Source: Nematostella vectensis (Eukaryota > Cnidaria > Anthozoa > Actiniaria > Edwardsiidae). From it: 64,000 nt of DNA. Below are positions 42,858 through 57,800 of this stretch, piece by piece; within the stretch, counting starts at the first letter, position 1; each line of letters starts with the position of its first letter. The stretch spans positions 2,542,001-2,606,000 of the forward strand of contig NC_064046.1 of assembly GCF_932526225.1 (NCBI RefSeq), written 5' to 3'. A program made the position numbers and the translations under genes. The notes under the pieces are model-generated. The model was not told the DNA's origin and did no database searches. It worked only from the letters and a program-made list of their open reading frames with translations.

Positions 42858-45800
42858 ATGGAAAACGTAAGAAAGCTCCTACTTGCAGCAGAGCATGGAA
42901 ATGTGTCGTTGGTGGCAAGTTTTATCGACCAAGGCGTGCATGTAGACTCGACAGACGAAGAAGGGGTGAACGCTCTTCACACTGCCTCAGCGAATGGCCA
43001 CGAAACAGTTGTCCGACTACTCCTTAGCAAAGGCGCGTGTCTGGACGCTAGAAACGGCTATGGATGGACGCCGCTAATGCTAGCAGCTCTCTATGGCCAT
43101 ATCCTCGTCGTAGGGATATTAATACAGCACAAAGCAGACATTTTCGCACCTAATGATTTCGGAGCGACTGCTTTGGATTGTGCGTCTCGTTCCGGGCACA
43201 CTCAAGTCGTAAAACTATTGATGGATGCTAACGCGGTGGCACAAAAATCTTACCTTGTAGAGACTTGTCTGAGTTCTTTAATGAGCGCTGCCCAGCACGG
43301 CCAAGAAGCTGTTGTGGAGTTATTATTAGAGAAAGGAGTTGGAGTTAGCTACAAGGACGGAGTGACTGGTTGGAGCCCGCTAATGGTGGCGGCTTTGAAT
43401 GGGCATATTGGCCTCGTTCAACTTCTATGTGAGAACGGGGCCGACGTAAATGCTTTCAATATTTTAGACCAAACTGCTCTTGAAGTTGCTTCGTTGCGAC
43501 ATCGAACCGATGTGGAGGCCTATCTAGAAACGAGAACTACGATAAAGCCGCAGTCTCGAGGTTAGAATCAATAAAATTGCTCTTTATCCTTTAATTTTAA
43601 ATATTTGTATTTAGGTAATTTTAATAATCATTGAGTGCCGTTCTACTCGCAAATTAACACCAAATTTGGTCTCTCTTTATTACTCTCTTTAAACCGGTAT
43701 ATATCTGCGATATTCAGATCGACAAATGCGTTTGCATGCGTCATATCTGTAAAAACACCGCCAATGCCGGGTGTAATTACACCACTAAATTCTCTTTTCT
43801 TCCCTAACAATGCTAGCACTTTTGTGTATAATAACCCTTGCCGGGGCAATAACCCGCTCCAGTGATTCGGCACGATTATCTTTTGTTTTGACAATCTAGT
43901 TCCACAATTCTTAAGTTGTTTTGCAACATTAGGAACAAGCTCTTGTCCGAAAATAAACATTGTCGCCTGTGATGGCTTCTATGACTTCGTTACAAGTACT
44001 CTCTATGTATCTCGGCATGGACAGTGTAATTTATGTGTCATCTTCGATTTCCTAGAATCGGGTAATATTTGATTTTTTTTATATATATTTTATAGTCCTC
44101 ATCAGTGGTAGATTTGTTGTTGACTTACAAATGTACAGAATAAACGATGATAGGAAACTTAAACTCTACACGATCTTGTAAAACTGCACGTAAAAACATA
44201 GCATGCACAAAGCACAATAATATGACATGATAGGCATAAATGAAATGATGATGTAAAATTGTTTTTTTCATAGTCATAATATTATGTCTGTTTTTATTTT
44301 AAAGTATTCAGTCTCTCATTTCTTTAACATGTGTTAAAATCTTTCAATCAAAGTATCTTTCAGTTGCTGCTTATCCCAATTGAGTCACAATTTTACAAAG
44401 GACACATGGAAGGGAAAAATGCCCCCCCACTCGCTATATTATGAAAATATAAAGAGTGGCTTGGGCTTGCACCCCCCCCCCCTCCCTCCCCGAAAAAATT
44501 TAGATCATGGTTTTCTTGATTCACAAAATCAAAATCTCAGTGCTGACAGTAAAACTAATCATTTACCACAATAATATGTCACTGTCATTACTTTCAGGTC
44601 AAAATCAGAAGCCATTTCGACCAAGCATCATTGAAGCTGCAAAAAATGGTATGCATAAAATACACTTTATATAACAGAGCTGCTGAAAGAAGTATAGAGT
44701 TATGATGATATAGACTTTATGAGAATAATCTCTAAGTGACAGGTCACTTGAAATTGAAAGTGTTGGGGTGATGGAGCCAATCAGGAATTAAGAAAACTGG
44801 GGTGTGGGCAAAGCCAACTTGTAATTTTCTTATAATTTAATTAGGAAAAATAAAAACAGGGGGGGCCTGGGGCCTGTGGCCCCCATAGGTGTTACGACAC
44901 TTGGTGTAGTTCAGTAAATGACTTTTGAAGTTTAAGCTCCAACAAAACTATTTTCCTGTAAAGAAAATGAAATATTGTCAATATTTGTTTGGGATCTTCA
45001 TGAGTTTCTGATTGATGACTGTGAGAATTTTCCCACTATTTTTTTGACTTTGGGATGTCAAGACATTCTTTGATCAGAGGTTATGACAGCTCATTTGCAC
45101 TTGGCCAATCAGGGGCACACAAAAACAGCAAAGTAATCACTTTGAATGCCTCTAAGCTTGTTAAAGCATATCAACAAACCCTCTGTAATATGCTAATTGA
45201 AAACATGCATTATGAAATGCAAATTAATTCTTAGAATAAGTCTTCTGATTGAGAGTGATTTTTTTTGTTAGGTGGGAAGGTATCAACTTTATGCTCAAAA
45301 TGATGATACTGCTTTTTCAAATCTTGGGTCAATGCACTGTTTTTTTAATGAAAGTTTTAGATGGCACAAATTCAGATGGGGTTTCTAATTTATTTTATTT
45401 TTATAGGTGACATGCAGAATATCAAAAACTTGTTAGAAGTGAATCAAAATGACATCAATGCTAGCGGTTTGTAATGTATTGTGCTTTTTCCTTATTATCG
45501 CTTTGTCTCCCTCCACTCTTAGCCCCCCCCTTCCCCCTCCATTAGTGGTTTGCTATTCATTCTTTCTCACAAGGTCCATATTCTATGTGTCTCTTATCCA
45601 AGATGATGATGGGGCCACACCCCTTATATTCGCATGCATGGGGGGCCATCACAATGTTGCTCAACTGTTACTGGATCGTGGTGCCAACATTGATGCACAA
45701 GACAAGATAAGTGGATGGACGGCACTTATGCAAGCAACTTATTATGGGTAATGGCACTCGACATCATCATTATTATGATTGTCATCACTGTTCAGAAAAG

Positions 45801-48800
45801 GAATGGAAAATTACTGTTTTTATAAAAAAATTTTTCTAGAGATGCTATTTCTATAACATACCTTGCTGTAGAAATATATATATATATATATAATGAAGTA
45901 GAAGAATATTCTTTGTACTTTTAAAAGCATAATATTAGGGAGGGACCAGTAGAAAAGTGATAGAGGGGGGTGGGAGGGGGGTGAAAAGCAAACAAAAATT
46001 GTTCAAGGAAAGAATAGAGTGCAAACCTGAGTCCTCCTATAAAAAAAATTGGAGCATACAAGAAATCACCCACCCCTCCCATCACTTCACTACAGGTCCC
46101 TCCCTTAGTGTCAGACAACACAGCAGCAAAATATTTTTTTGGGAGAGGGTAGGGAAGTGATCAGATATGTCCAGTATAGAACAGTGCACCCAAAATTTTA
46201 GTTAAATGTTATCCTTTCTTGTAATGTATGGTGTGGCATGGTATGTTTTTATTTGGAGCATACAGCGAATGTCTATTTTCATTTGAAAATATGTATTTAA
46301 AAGGGTATCACATGGTGTCAATACAGCGTGCATTAGGAACCAATTACCTTAGTATGCCATATAAAATCCTTGTTATCTTTGCTTGAAATACCCCACTTAA
46401 GGTGCTTATGTTAGATAAGTGGTAGAACAAGTTAATTTATCGACTGCGTGTGTCTAATTGACAGCTCGCCTAAACACACTTGTCTGTGAAATTCAAACCA
46501 ATAGCTTTTGTGTGTGACACTAGCCTTCCGCAAGCTTCCGGTCGCCTTCCGGTATGTAGATTGAGACAATGGAACTTCACAAAAGGATTCTTGGATTCAT
46601 GGATTTTGCAAATCCACATCATTCATATAATATCTTGCTGTGCCATATGTTCGCACTTTTTTTAAGATTAGACCTGGTCTTTGTGCCATGAGTCATTGTA
46701 TTTTATCTGTGCCTGTGCAGTAAAACTTAACTCCAGGCTTAAGTTAAGACTTTAATGTTATATTTAAATGTTGTGTGACTTTTGTTCAGTCATCATTTTT
46801 ATAGTTCAATTGTAAATAAATAAATGTGAATAAATAAAAGAATAGATAAGGCCCAAACGTCAGACTTCTTCAAATATTATTGTTTGATTGTTTGGATTAT
46901 TGTTTGGCACATGAACAGTTTGACGTCTGAATCAATAGAGTATGGTACAGCAGAATTAGGTTCGGCAAGGCGCCAAGCACAGGTTTATTAGCCATGCGAC
47001 ATGACGGAAAAACATGACTTGACGTTTCCAATAAGCTCATTTCACATCAAATAAGGCGGAAAATTCCCCAAATTACTTAGTGAGTAATTTCAAACAAAAT
47101 ATCAAATGCGACTTTTTTTTAAATTGATGCGACTTTTTGTAAAGTATCATTGAAATTTGAGCTTTTCACCCCTGAGCTTATACATAGCGCAAGGATGATC
47201 AAGAAAAAAAAACTGTCTTAAAAAGCCAAAATCAATGTATGTGCATTTCGGCCACTCATTTTTTGTGTTTTGAACAGGGTAAGTCAGTCCGGAATGCAAG
47301 GAACTGATGGCCATTGTAAGAAATTGTATGTCTTTTTTCTCTATCTCGAATTGCGAATTTTCCAGGTTTTTCCGTCATGTCCAGTCATGCTACATGGCGA
47401 AAGCGCCACGTCCAGCTTCTGATCTGCTGAATCAAATACCTTTTTTATTTTGTGCAACAGAAACTCTCATCTCAAATCAATTTCTACTACTCGCAACCTT
47501 TTGAGTGCAATTCATATATAGTGCGACATCTGAATCAATGTTAAACCAAATTCATGTTTTTGTGTATATACGAATATACAATTAGATTCAGTGCGTCAGG
47601 AGCCTGATGTATGAATTAGGCCTAAGTTAAGCTAGACAACTATTGTTTGTTTGAAATTGAAGTAGCTTTGAAACAGATGGTTGGTACTTCAAATCATTAT
47701 TAAATCTTTGGTATCAGAATGCCCACGTAGAACCCAAAATTATCAAGGTGAATAGGTTCTTGACTTAGAATACAGGGTACTATCAGCTAATCAGGTTGTG
47801 CAATTTCTGTGTCATTTTATTTTTTGTATCTTGTACAAGTCATGAGCCAAAAAATGGCAATTCGTCACTAACACATAGAACCCCATGTAAAAATTAAAAA
47901 TAAATACAATATAAAAATATTCCTTATAAAAAATATTCCTTATAAATATTCCTTTTTAATCTCTAAATTTGTATACATTGGTGTTTACTTTGTGACGCTA
48001 TCAGCAGTACATTGATCCTAATTTGTGACAGAACCAAAAAAAGCTATGATAAAAACCCTGCAATGAAAGACTTGAAATTGTTTTCCATCTCAAGGTCAGA
48101 CAACTGAAGGTCAGATAACTGTTCCAATGCCAAGTTGATTGTTTCTTCACCAAGGTCAAAGTAGTTACAGCCATTTATCATGTAATAAAGTCTAGACAAA
48201 CGCACAGAGCATTAGTCTTGTATGCCCACATGCTGTCAATGCCAATGCCAAAGTATTAACTGTCTTAGCTCAATCATTTAACAGCCTTAGGCAGTCTAAC
48301 CTTTAGATCAATAAATACACTGTTTTCTAGTAAAACAGCTCGTAGCCAGTCTTAGCCAGACACGTTATAGTACATGTCATCATTATTCTGTACATTAGAT
48401 TTCATTTTACACCCACACTTAAAAGGGCCTTCAGATCAATTATCAACTAATTTTCGATAATAAAACCCATAGTCTATGGCGATATGCTCCAGCCAGCTTA
48501 ACTAGCAACTATAACACATCCCTAGCATCCCCAGAGTTTCTTTTACCCCCTTTATTAATGCAGTGGGTTTAGGGTGGCGGGATCTTTGCCTTTACGACTT
48601 TATTCCAGAGACGATATACACCATTCCGGTGTAGTGGTTGTCTATCATATCTATCTATCATATGCTAACTGGTAATTATGTTTTCCAGTCATCGTTTGTT
48701 GGTCAAGCTGTTAATTGAAAGTGGTGCAAATGTGAATATACAAGCCAAGGACGGGTCTACAGCCTTTGATATGGCATCTATCATAGGTGATGATGTATAA

Positions 48801-51800
48801 TTGATGTAGTCGAGTTTGTATTGTGATACTCTTCCATCTACAATGAAGAGACCTCCCCTATGGAATTCTCGATTTTACCTTTCCTCTTTATAGGGAATTG
48901 CCATTTTATGATAAAAAATTAATACTAGCTTTTTTTATCTGCTTGCCACTTAATATACCATATTTATAACTGATCTCATTTCTCACAACCCCTCAATTGA
49001 AAAGAGCATTTTGGCTGATGTCAATCAAACCCATATGATAGCGTTCTATGCTGTTTCCAAGTTTTTAGTGTTGTCATCCAGTTTTCATTTTGGAAATCGA
49101 CTTCCAGTCCTCAAAGATAAAGTCATTTGCATCCGATTGCGTCCAGTTTGCCTTTTTATGTTGGAGTTGAAATTGAAAAGAGATGAGTACAATTTATGCT
49201 TTTAAGCACCATCATTATTTGTTTATTTTTTAGTGTTGTGGAATCCTTATTTTAGCAATTACTAATAATATGAAGTTGTTTTTCCAATGCAGGAGACACT
49301 GATATATTGAGGCAGCTCGCATCTGTCAGCATGCAGATGACAACATCTACTAGCAGCAAAAGCAGTAAGTGTAAAATAACAAGGATTAAGATTTTTTTTA
49401 CATAAGGAAATGCAACGATCACTACAACGAAAGAAATTACAACAATTTCTACTTATTTGCCCAACAGGTCTGTGTCGCCATGCTCTAAACAGATAGTTTG
49501 CAGATAGTGTTTGAGCATTTTGTTGCACAACAATTTGTTTCAAACTGAATGTTAATTGAAACTATGTCTGATTATTGCAATTATTATATTTACTTGTTCC
49601 GAAAATATTTTAGTTCAAAAGGAGAAGCCATTTTTTCGTTGTTCTATTGTCATATTGGACAAGGTTCCCTCTAACTTAAGGTGCAGGTTTTAGATAAGGA
49701 AAGGCCACTTTTTTTCTAGATGGTTCTCTCAACTCATTTTCTAAGACAAAGATGGACAATGGCAGTGGAGAGGTCCGCGTCAGAGATCTCGTGAAATACG
49801 AAGGGTGTGTAACCTCAAAAAACTTTTACATCATTTTATTAATATAAAAACTGTAATATTATATTGTATTTTGCTTTAACTAAGCTGTGTTTTACAGGGT
49901 GGATCCTGGTAAGACTGGATTGAAGGTGAGCTATGTAGCAAACTAACTATTTTTCAAATATCTCTATTTTGTGCCTTAAAACTCAACCAAAAAATTGGAC
50001 CCTAAATCATAACGTCACCAGAAAAATCATTTACAGCTGAAATATTATTGAATGTTTGTCTGACTAATCACATGTGAGATAACACATTAATTTGATGGGT
50101 TTCATCCATCTGAATTCACTCTTTTGGTTCCATAGGACAATTAATATCCCACCAATATTTTTTGGTGTTTATGAATTTACTGTTCATGTTGCAAAAATGG
50201 AGAAAAACAAACAAACAAAAACCTTGGGTCAAAAGTCAAACAAAGAAACAACAACAAAACAAAGTAAAAATTGAACAAAAAATATCTTAAGCAAAAATTT
50301 CTGAACAAAAAATGGTTATTCCCCGAAAATTCCTCATATCCCATCCTAAATATCATTAAGCAACTTAATTTTTTATAAGGGCAGCCATCCGACTGTACCC
50401 GTATTTTATCAATGCATGTACGCTTGTGTTGTTAGGTGTGGTGGTCCAAAATGTCAAGTAGGCTGCGCAACATGACTTTGGTGCGAACCCTCAGGCCCCC
50501 ATCAAGCACCCGTCTACAGACACTCAACTCGGACTTCAGCAGCGGTGTAGGAAGCAGCCGCATGGAGATGGGGAACAACTACAGTAACACACCCTCTAAC
50601 AGTAAGTCAGAATCAACAAGACCAACACAATTACAGTTATGTACCCTCTAACAGTAAGTCAGAATCAACAAGACCAACACAATTACAGTTATGTACCCTC
50701 TAACAGTAAGTCAGAATCAACAAGACCAACACAATTACAGTTACGTACCCTCTAACAGTAAGTCAGAATGAACTATACCTACACAATTACAGTTACGTAC
50801 CCTCTAACAGTGAGTCAGAATGAACTTTACCAACACAATTACAGTAACACACCCTCTAACAGTAGGTCACAATTAACGATACCAACACAATTACAGTAAC
50901 GCACCCTCTAACAGTAAGTTAGGATCACTATACCAACACAATTACAGTAACACACCCTCTAACAGTAGGTCACAATTAACGATACCAACACAATTACAGT
51001 AATGCACCCTTTAACAGAAAGTCAGAATCAACAAGACCAACACAATTACAGTAACGCACCCTCTAACAGAAATTCACAATCAACAATATCAACACAATTA
51101 CAGTAATGCACCCTCTAACAGAAAGTCAGAATCAACTATACCAACACAATAACAGTAAAACACCCTCAAACTACTCAACTACTGTATATCAATACAACTT
51201 CTGTAAGTGCAGATGAGTCCTATTTTTCATTGCATGTTGTGATTGATCCCATACCCCACTCCCCTGGACTATGTCATGTGCATCCACATTATTCTTGGTG
51301 TCTGGTGTGGCGTGTAGTCCCCCCCTTAACTTGGTTTCTAACATGGACATGAACACCTCTATGGCTTTGTCTTGTTTACCCTAATCTAATTTCATTACAC
51401 CTTCATTATGAATCCCTCCCCCCCCCCCCAAAAAAAAAACATGGACCTTGAAAGATACATTTTTTCGTCAGTAGTTGCAGAGCTGAGCACTACAAAAGAG
51501 ACCAGGGAGACTAAAAACTCTCTCAGTAGCAGTCATGGGTCTGATACAAGTGTGGCACGATCTCTGGCTACGGGTAAGATAAAACATCCTTGGAAACCCA
51601 GGTTAGAGGAAAATACCCCGGGGTTTTAGATGAGCTGTTCACTTTAATAAAATAAGCACACTGTTGGATAAAAACTCTTCCAATAAAAGGGGCGTGGAGA
51701 AACTAGAAAAATAAATATGAAAAGGAGTGGATAATAAATTGCTTGTGCAATGCACCTGTTTACTCATACCATGTCTGCTCACTAGACCCACTTTTTGGCC

Positions 51801-54800
51801 GCCAAGGGGGTGTGTGCGCACACCCTGTGTACCCCCCTGTGTATACTCCTGCACTAGACTAATAAAGCTTTACTGATCCCTAGTTGTAGACTTTGCGTTA
51901 AAGGCTGGTGGCAGTGACGTTAAACGACCTAAAACGCTGGTGAGTTTTTCTTTTATCTTTCATTATTTTTTAAACGATTTTAATCATTTTAAAAAAGATT
52001 AAAAACGCACTGACTAAAAAACTGCATTAAGTATGGCTTCCATCAAATTTTTAAGAGATTTTTGATTGAACAATATTTTCATCAAAGCACCTGCAAAATC
52101 CCTGATGATCACTGATCAGAAAATGTAATTTAAAATTCCAAATATCAGAAGATAGTTTAACATTTAGAAAATATCAAGGATTTCATTTTTTTTTCTTTAT
52201 TATCCATTTTAGTCTGGATAAAATCTGTTTGTACTATTGCATTGTACTACTATGTACCAAGCCTCACACACCAAATGCACAACCAATAGGCACTTGGCTC
52301 CCCGATGACACGCCTTCCGGACGATGTCATATCTCCTGTCGTTCCTCCTTCTATGCCTGCCCCAGCCTTTGAGCTTACAAGGGTCCAACGAGAACATGAG
52401 TCTGATGATGATGAATCCAATGCACCTCAGGTTTGTACTGTGATTTGACATTTATAATAAATAACTAAATAAAAAATGCAAAGAGTAAACATTGGGTGTT
52501 AAGTGAAAAGTGAGCAAGAAAATAATAAGGCTATTATGTAAAATAATGAAAATTATATTTGGAAACAGATTTAAGCTCCATTAAAGTTTTAGTATCTTGT
52601 GTGTATGTGATGAAGACATCATTGGCTGCAATATGATATACAACGTGGACACACTTGGTTGTGATCTCACACAACTTGAATTTCCTAATGTTTGAAATGC
52701 ATGCATCAGGATCATATGACCACTTGGTTTCCATGAATTTTTTCACGTGCCGTACTTGCATCATGATGTCTAATCATGATCACATGACCTTTCTTGATTG
52801 TCATGATTGGTTAACACAGGTGCCGTGCTTGTACGTCAATGGTCAGTCCATTCCAGATGGCAGTCTCTCCTCTGAGCTCTCTAACTACTTTGAAGGCAGT
52901 CTGGATAATATTGTAAATTAATTCACATCTAATATTTCCCTTTAACTGCTAAATTTTGAGTTGCTAATTGATCAATTTGTTTAAAATTCTTCAAACAGTC
53001 ACTAACATAGAAAAAATAAACCTGACCATTTTCAGCTGAAATGAATAGACACTTAAACAAAGTAAATTTTGTCATTGTAACCAATGACATGGTTAATATT
53101 GGTTCTAGAAAATTCATACATCCCCACAAAGTGGAGGGAATCTGATATTCTGGGGGAGGGGGTCAGAGTCTTATTCAAATCTACATTTTTCAAGCAAAAA
53201 CACAATATTTTGTCAAATTCTCTTTGAAAAAATTTGTTCATTTTTTCCTGAGATTTTTATAGTGACTGTTTGAAAATCTCAATTTTATTGGATAAATTCT
53301 TAAATTGTGTAACCTGACATTAAATAAAGATCCCTCTAAACGATAAATCAAAATTATAGAAAGGGCATGCCTATAAAGTAACCCTTCGTCCATCTTGGTC
53401 TTGAAGACCCATCTCCCACCCTTTTCCAATTACATGCTGCTATAGATAATTTTTTTTTTCTTATATGAAATATCCCCTGTTCCATTACAGAGTAGTGTGA
53501 GTGGCTATGCTGTGTACCGCCCTCGGCGCCGTGCCAACAGGAAGGCATACTCGGAGGGACACAACTTCAGCGGGAGCCCTGAGTCATCATACTCGACTGC
53601 TAGCTTCCATTCATCTGTTTCCAATAACTCAGGGAGTAGGTGAGAAACCTTTGAGGGGGGGGGGGGGGATAAACCTTGTAAGGAGGAAGAGGTCCTGAGT
53701 CAGGGAACTAAACTGCTAGCTTCCATTCTTCTGTTTCCAATAACTCAGGGAGTAGGTGAGAAACCTTTGAGGGGGGGGGATAAACCTTGGGGGGAGGAAG
53801 GGTCCTGAGTCAGGGAACTAAACTGCTAGCTTCCATTTCCAATAACTCAGGGAGTAGGTGAGAAAGCTTTTTTTGGGGGGGAGAAACATTGGAGGGGAGG
53901 GAGGGGTCCTGAGTCATCATACTCAACTGCTAGCTTCCATTCGTCTGTTTCCAATAACTCAGGGTGTAGGTGCGAAACCTTTTTTGGGGGGAGAAACATT
54001 GGAGGGGAGGGAGTGGTCCTGAGTCATCATATTCAACTACTAGCTTCCATTCGTATGTTTCCAGTAACTCAGGGTGTAGGTGAGAAACCTTTTTTGGAGG
54101 GGAGAAACATTGGAGGGATCCTGAGTCGTTGCACTCAACTGCTAGCTTTGTTTCATCTGTTTTCTATAAGTCGGGGAGTAGGTGAGAATCCTTTTAGGAT
54201 GGAGGGGAGGGCGATGTACGAAATTTCACCATCTCAAAATCGCGAAATTTTGACGTCGCGAAAATTAAGTGGTATAAGGTACATGAACTCTAGATAGATG
54301 TGTGTGCTGGGGGGAGGGTGAAGTTTTAAGTTGTCTTACTCAACTGCTAGCTTCTGGTCTGCTCTAGGATCAAGGTTTTTTTTTCTTTTTTCAGCGTTGA
54401 AAAGTCAAACGAAACAGTCAAGGGGCGGCTGCAGAAAATGCAGAGTCTCTTAGTACTGTTAGCTTTCTGTCCTTTTTTTCTAACAATTCAAAAAGGATAG
54501 GTTAAAAAAAAGGAAGGGGGAGGGAGGGAGGGAGGGAGGGAGGGAGGGAGGGAGGGAGGGAGGGAGGGAGGGAGGGAGGGAGGGAGGGAGGGAGGGAGGG
54601 AGGGAGGGAGGGAGGGAGGGAGGGAGGGAGGGAGGGAGGGAGGGAGGGAGGGAGGGAGGGAGGGAGGGAGGGAGGGAGGGAGGGAGGGAGGGAGGGAGGG
54701 AGGGGTGGAATGAGGGTTTGCCACACTTTGTAATGATTGACACACTTTGTTTAAAGAACATATTGTGTTGTTGGTGTAGAGTTGTGTGTGGGTTCAAGAA

Positions 54801-57800
54801 CACATTGTGTTGTTGGTGTAGAGTTGTGTGTGGGTTCAATAGATGTTTCGTGCTCCTCTATTGTTCATATCGAATAGGATGAACTATTTTTGCATGCATA
54901 CGAGAATAATCAAATAGAATACTTATGTTTAGAATATCCATGATTTTACAACGTGGTTCTTGAGTAAAACTGCCTGCCTGCGTATAATGGTATCATGCTA
55001 TCATTTTTTGTAAACAGAAGATACCATAGAAGTTTGATCATCTACAATTAGACACAGTAATATTTACGCCATATCTCCTCGTATTCCAATAGAACTCTGA
55101 AAGCTTCCAACCCAGCCCCAGTGGATGTCACGCCACTGTTCACCTCCGTGACTCCACTACACCAGAAGCCATCCAAGAGCTCACACAGTCCCTCCCCGAC
55201 GCTCGTATCTGTAAGGACCTCCTCCTCAGCACCAGGCCGGCTCCATCCTTTACCCACAGGGATCCCTATTCGTTCGTCTATGCCGTATGGGTATATAAAT
55301 GGGCACGAAATCTGTGATTCGTATGCATCGTTAGGGAGGATGCCACTGGCTAGCGCAGAGGATGGTAAGTTTGTTTATACGGGCGAAAGTCTTGTTTCAC
55401 TGAACAATGGGACCATGGAGTTTTTAGTGTTACCGCTTCATTGAGGGTAACGTCTCTGTATTTAGGCGTGACTATTAAGCATGACTGGGACCTCTATGCG
55501 ATGTCCACCTAATTTTTATCTGTGAATGCCGTTTTCCACTTGTGTTTTTTTGTTTTTGTTTTTTTGTTGTTGCATCTGTTGCGGCGAGTTGTCGCTGCGT
55601 GAAATCGCACATGTTTTAAACCTGTGCGTTAACTCTGTGATAAAATTCGCCCAGGTTGCATCACGTTTACATTGGAAATTTGGTGTTGCAGCGCCGCGAC
55701 GGATGCAATAAAAATTGTGTAAATCGGCCTTTATGAAGCAAACACAAAGCCGATGGTACATAATACCACCCAACTAAGCAAACATGAGTAGAACAGCGTC
55801 TAGGGGACGAGGCAGCGGCCCTCCCTCTTTTTTGAAAGAGAATAACAAAATTAGATAGTTTTATAATTAGATTAGTCTTGATATCTTTTTATAGGTTGTG
55901 CGTCCCAATTTATGGAGGGTAGAGGGGCAAGTGTTGATTTGAAATAACTCCAATCATGAAACACCCTCTACCTAAGCCCCCCTATCTTGATGAAGGGGGT
56001 TGGAGTGGTACACTCTTTTTTTATAAGAACGTCTACTTTTCAGCTGAGCCTGGGCCGTTCTTATTTTTGGGACATGTAGTGTAGTGTAGCGTGGCGTGGC
56101 GTGGCGTGGCGTGGCGTGGCGTAGCGTGGCATAGCGGTGTAGTGTAGGGTAGTGTAGTGTAGTGTAGTGTAGTGTAGTGTAGTGTGGTGTGGTGTGGTGT
56201 GGTGTGGTGTGGTGTGGTGTGGTGTGGGGTGGGGTGGTGTGGTGTGGTGTAGTGTAGTGAAGTGTGTCGTGTGGTGTGGTGTGAAGTGGTGTGGTGTGGT
56301 GTGGTGTGGTGTAGTATAGTGTAGTGTGGTGTGGTGTGGTGTGATGTAGTGTAGTGTAGTGTAGTGTAGTGTAGTGTAGTGTAGTGTAGTGTGGTGTGGT
56401 GTTGTGTGGTGTGGTGTGGTGTGGTGTGGTGTGGTGTGGTGTGTTGTGTTGTGGTGTAGTGTGGTGTGGTGTGGTGTGGTGTGGTGTAGTGTAGTGTAGT
56501 GTAGTGTAGTGTGGTGTAGTGTAGTGTAGTGTGGTGTGGTGTGGTGTAGTGTGGTGTGGTGTAGTATGGTGTAGTGTAGTGTGGTGTAGTGTAGTGTAGT
56601 GTGGTGTAGTGTAGTGTAGTGTGGTGTGGTGTAGTGTAGTGTGGTGTGGTGTAGTATGGTGTAGTGTAGTGTAGTGTGGTGTAGTGTAGTGTAGTGTGGT
56701 GTGGTGTGGTGTTGTGTGGTGTGGTGTGGTGTAGTGTAGTGTAGTGTGGTGTGTAGTGTAGTGTAGTGTGGTGTGGTGTAGTGTAGTGTGGTGTGGTGTG
56801 GTGTAGTGTAGTGTAGTGTAGTGTGGTGTGGTGTGGTGTGGTGTAGTGTAGTGTAGTGTAGTGTAGTGTAGTGTGGTGTGGTGTGGTGTGGTGTGGTGTG
56901 GTGTGGTGTGGTGTGGTGTGGTGTAGTATGGTGTAGTGTAGTGTAGTGTAGTGTAGTGTAGTGTAGTGTAGTGTAGTGTAGTGTAGTGTAGTGTAGTGTA
57001 GTGTAGTGTAGTGTAGTGTAGTGTAGTGTAGTGTGGTGTGGTGTAGTGTAGTGTAGTGTAGTGTGGTGTAGTGTAGTGTAGTGTGGTGTGGTGTGGTGTA
57101 GTGTGGTGTGGTGTAGTATGGTGTAGTGTAGTGTGGTGTAGTGTAGTGTAGTGTGGTGTGGTGTAGTGTAGTGTAGTGTAGTGTGGTGTAGTGTAGTGTA
57201 GTGTGGTGTGGTGTAGTGTAGTGTGGTGTGGTGTAGTATGGTGTAGTGTAGTGTAGTGTGGTGTAGTGTAGTGTGGTGTGGTGTGGTGTAGTGTGGTGTG
57301 GTGTGGTGTGGTGTAGTGTAGTGTAGTGTGGTGTGTAGTGTAGTGTAGTGTGGTGTAGTGTAGTGTGGTGTGGTGTAGTGTGGTGTGGTGTAGTGTAGTG
57401 TAGTGTAGTGTGGTGTGTAGTGTAGTGTGGTGTGGTGTGGTGTGGTGTGGTGTGGTGTGGTGTGGTGTGGTGTAGTGTGGTGTGGTGTGGTGTAGTGTGG
57501 TGTGGTGTGGTGTGGTGTGGTGTGGTGTAGTGTAGTGTGGTGTGGTGTAGTGTAGTGTAGTGTAGTGTAGTGTAGTATAGTGTAGTGTAGTGTGGTGTGG
57601 TGTGGTGTGGTGTGGTGTAGTATGGTGTAGTGTAGTGTAGTGTAGTGTAGTGTAGTGTAGTGTAGTGTGGTGTGGTGTGGTGTGGTGTGGTGTGGTGTGG
57701 TGTGGTGTGGTGTGGTGTGGTGTGGTGTGGTGTGGTGTGGTGTGGTGTGGTGTGGTGTGGTGTGGTGTGGTGTGGTGTGGTGTAGTATGGTGTAGTGTAG

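Noticed and set aside
54480-54839. Leu-Pro-Pro-Ser repeat frames on the minus strand
   Set aside because: Reading of the GGGA microsatellite.
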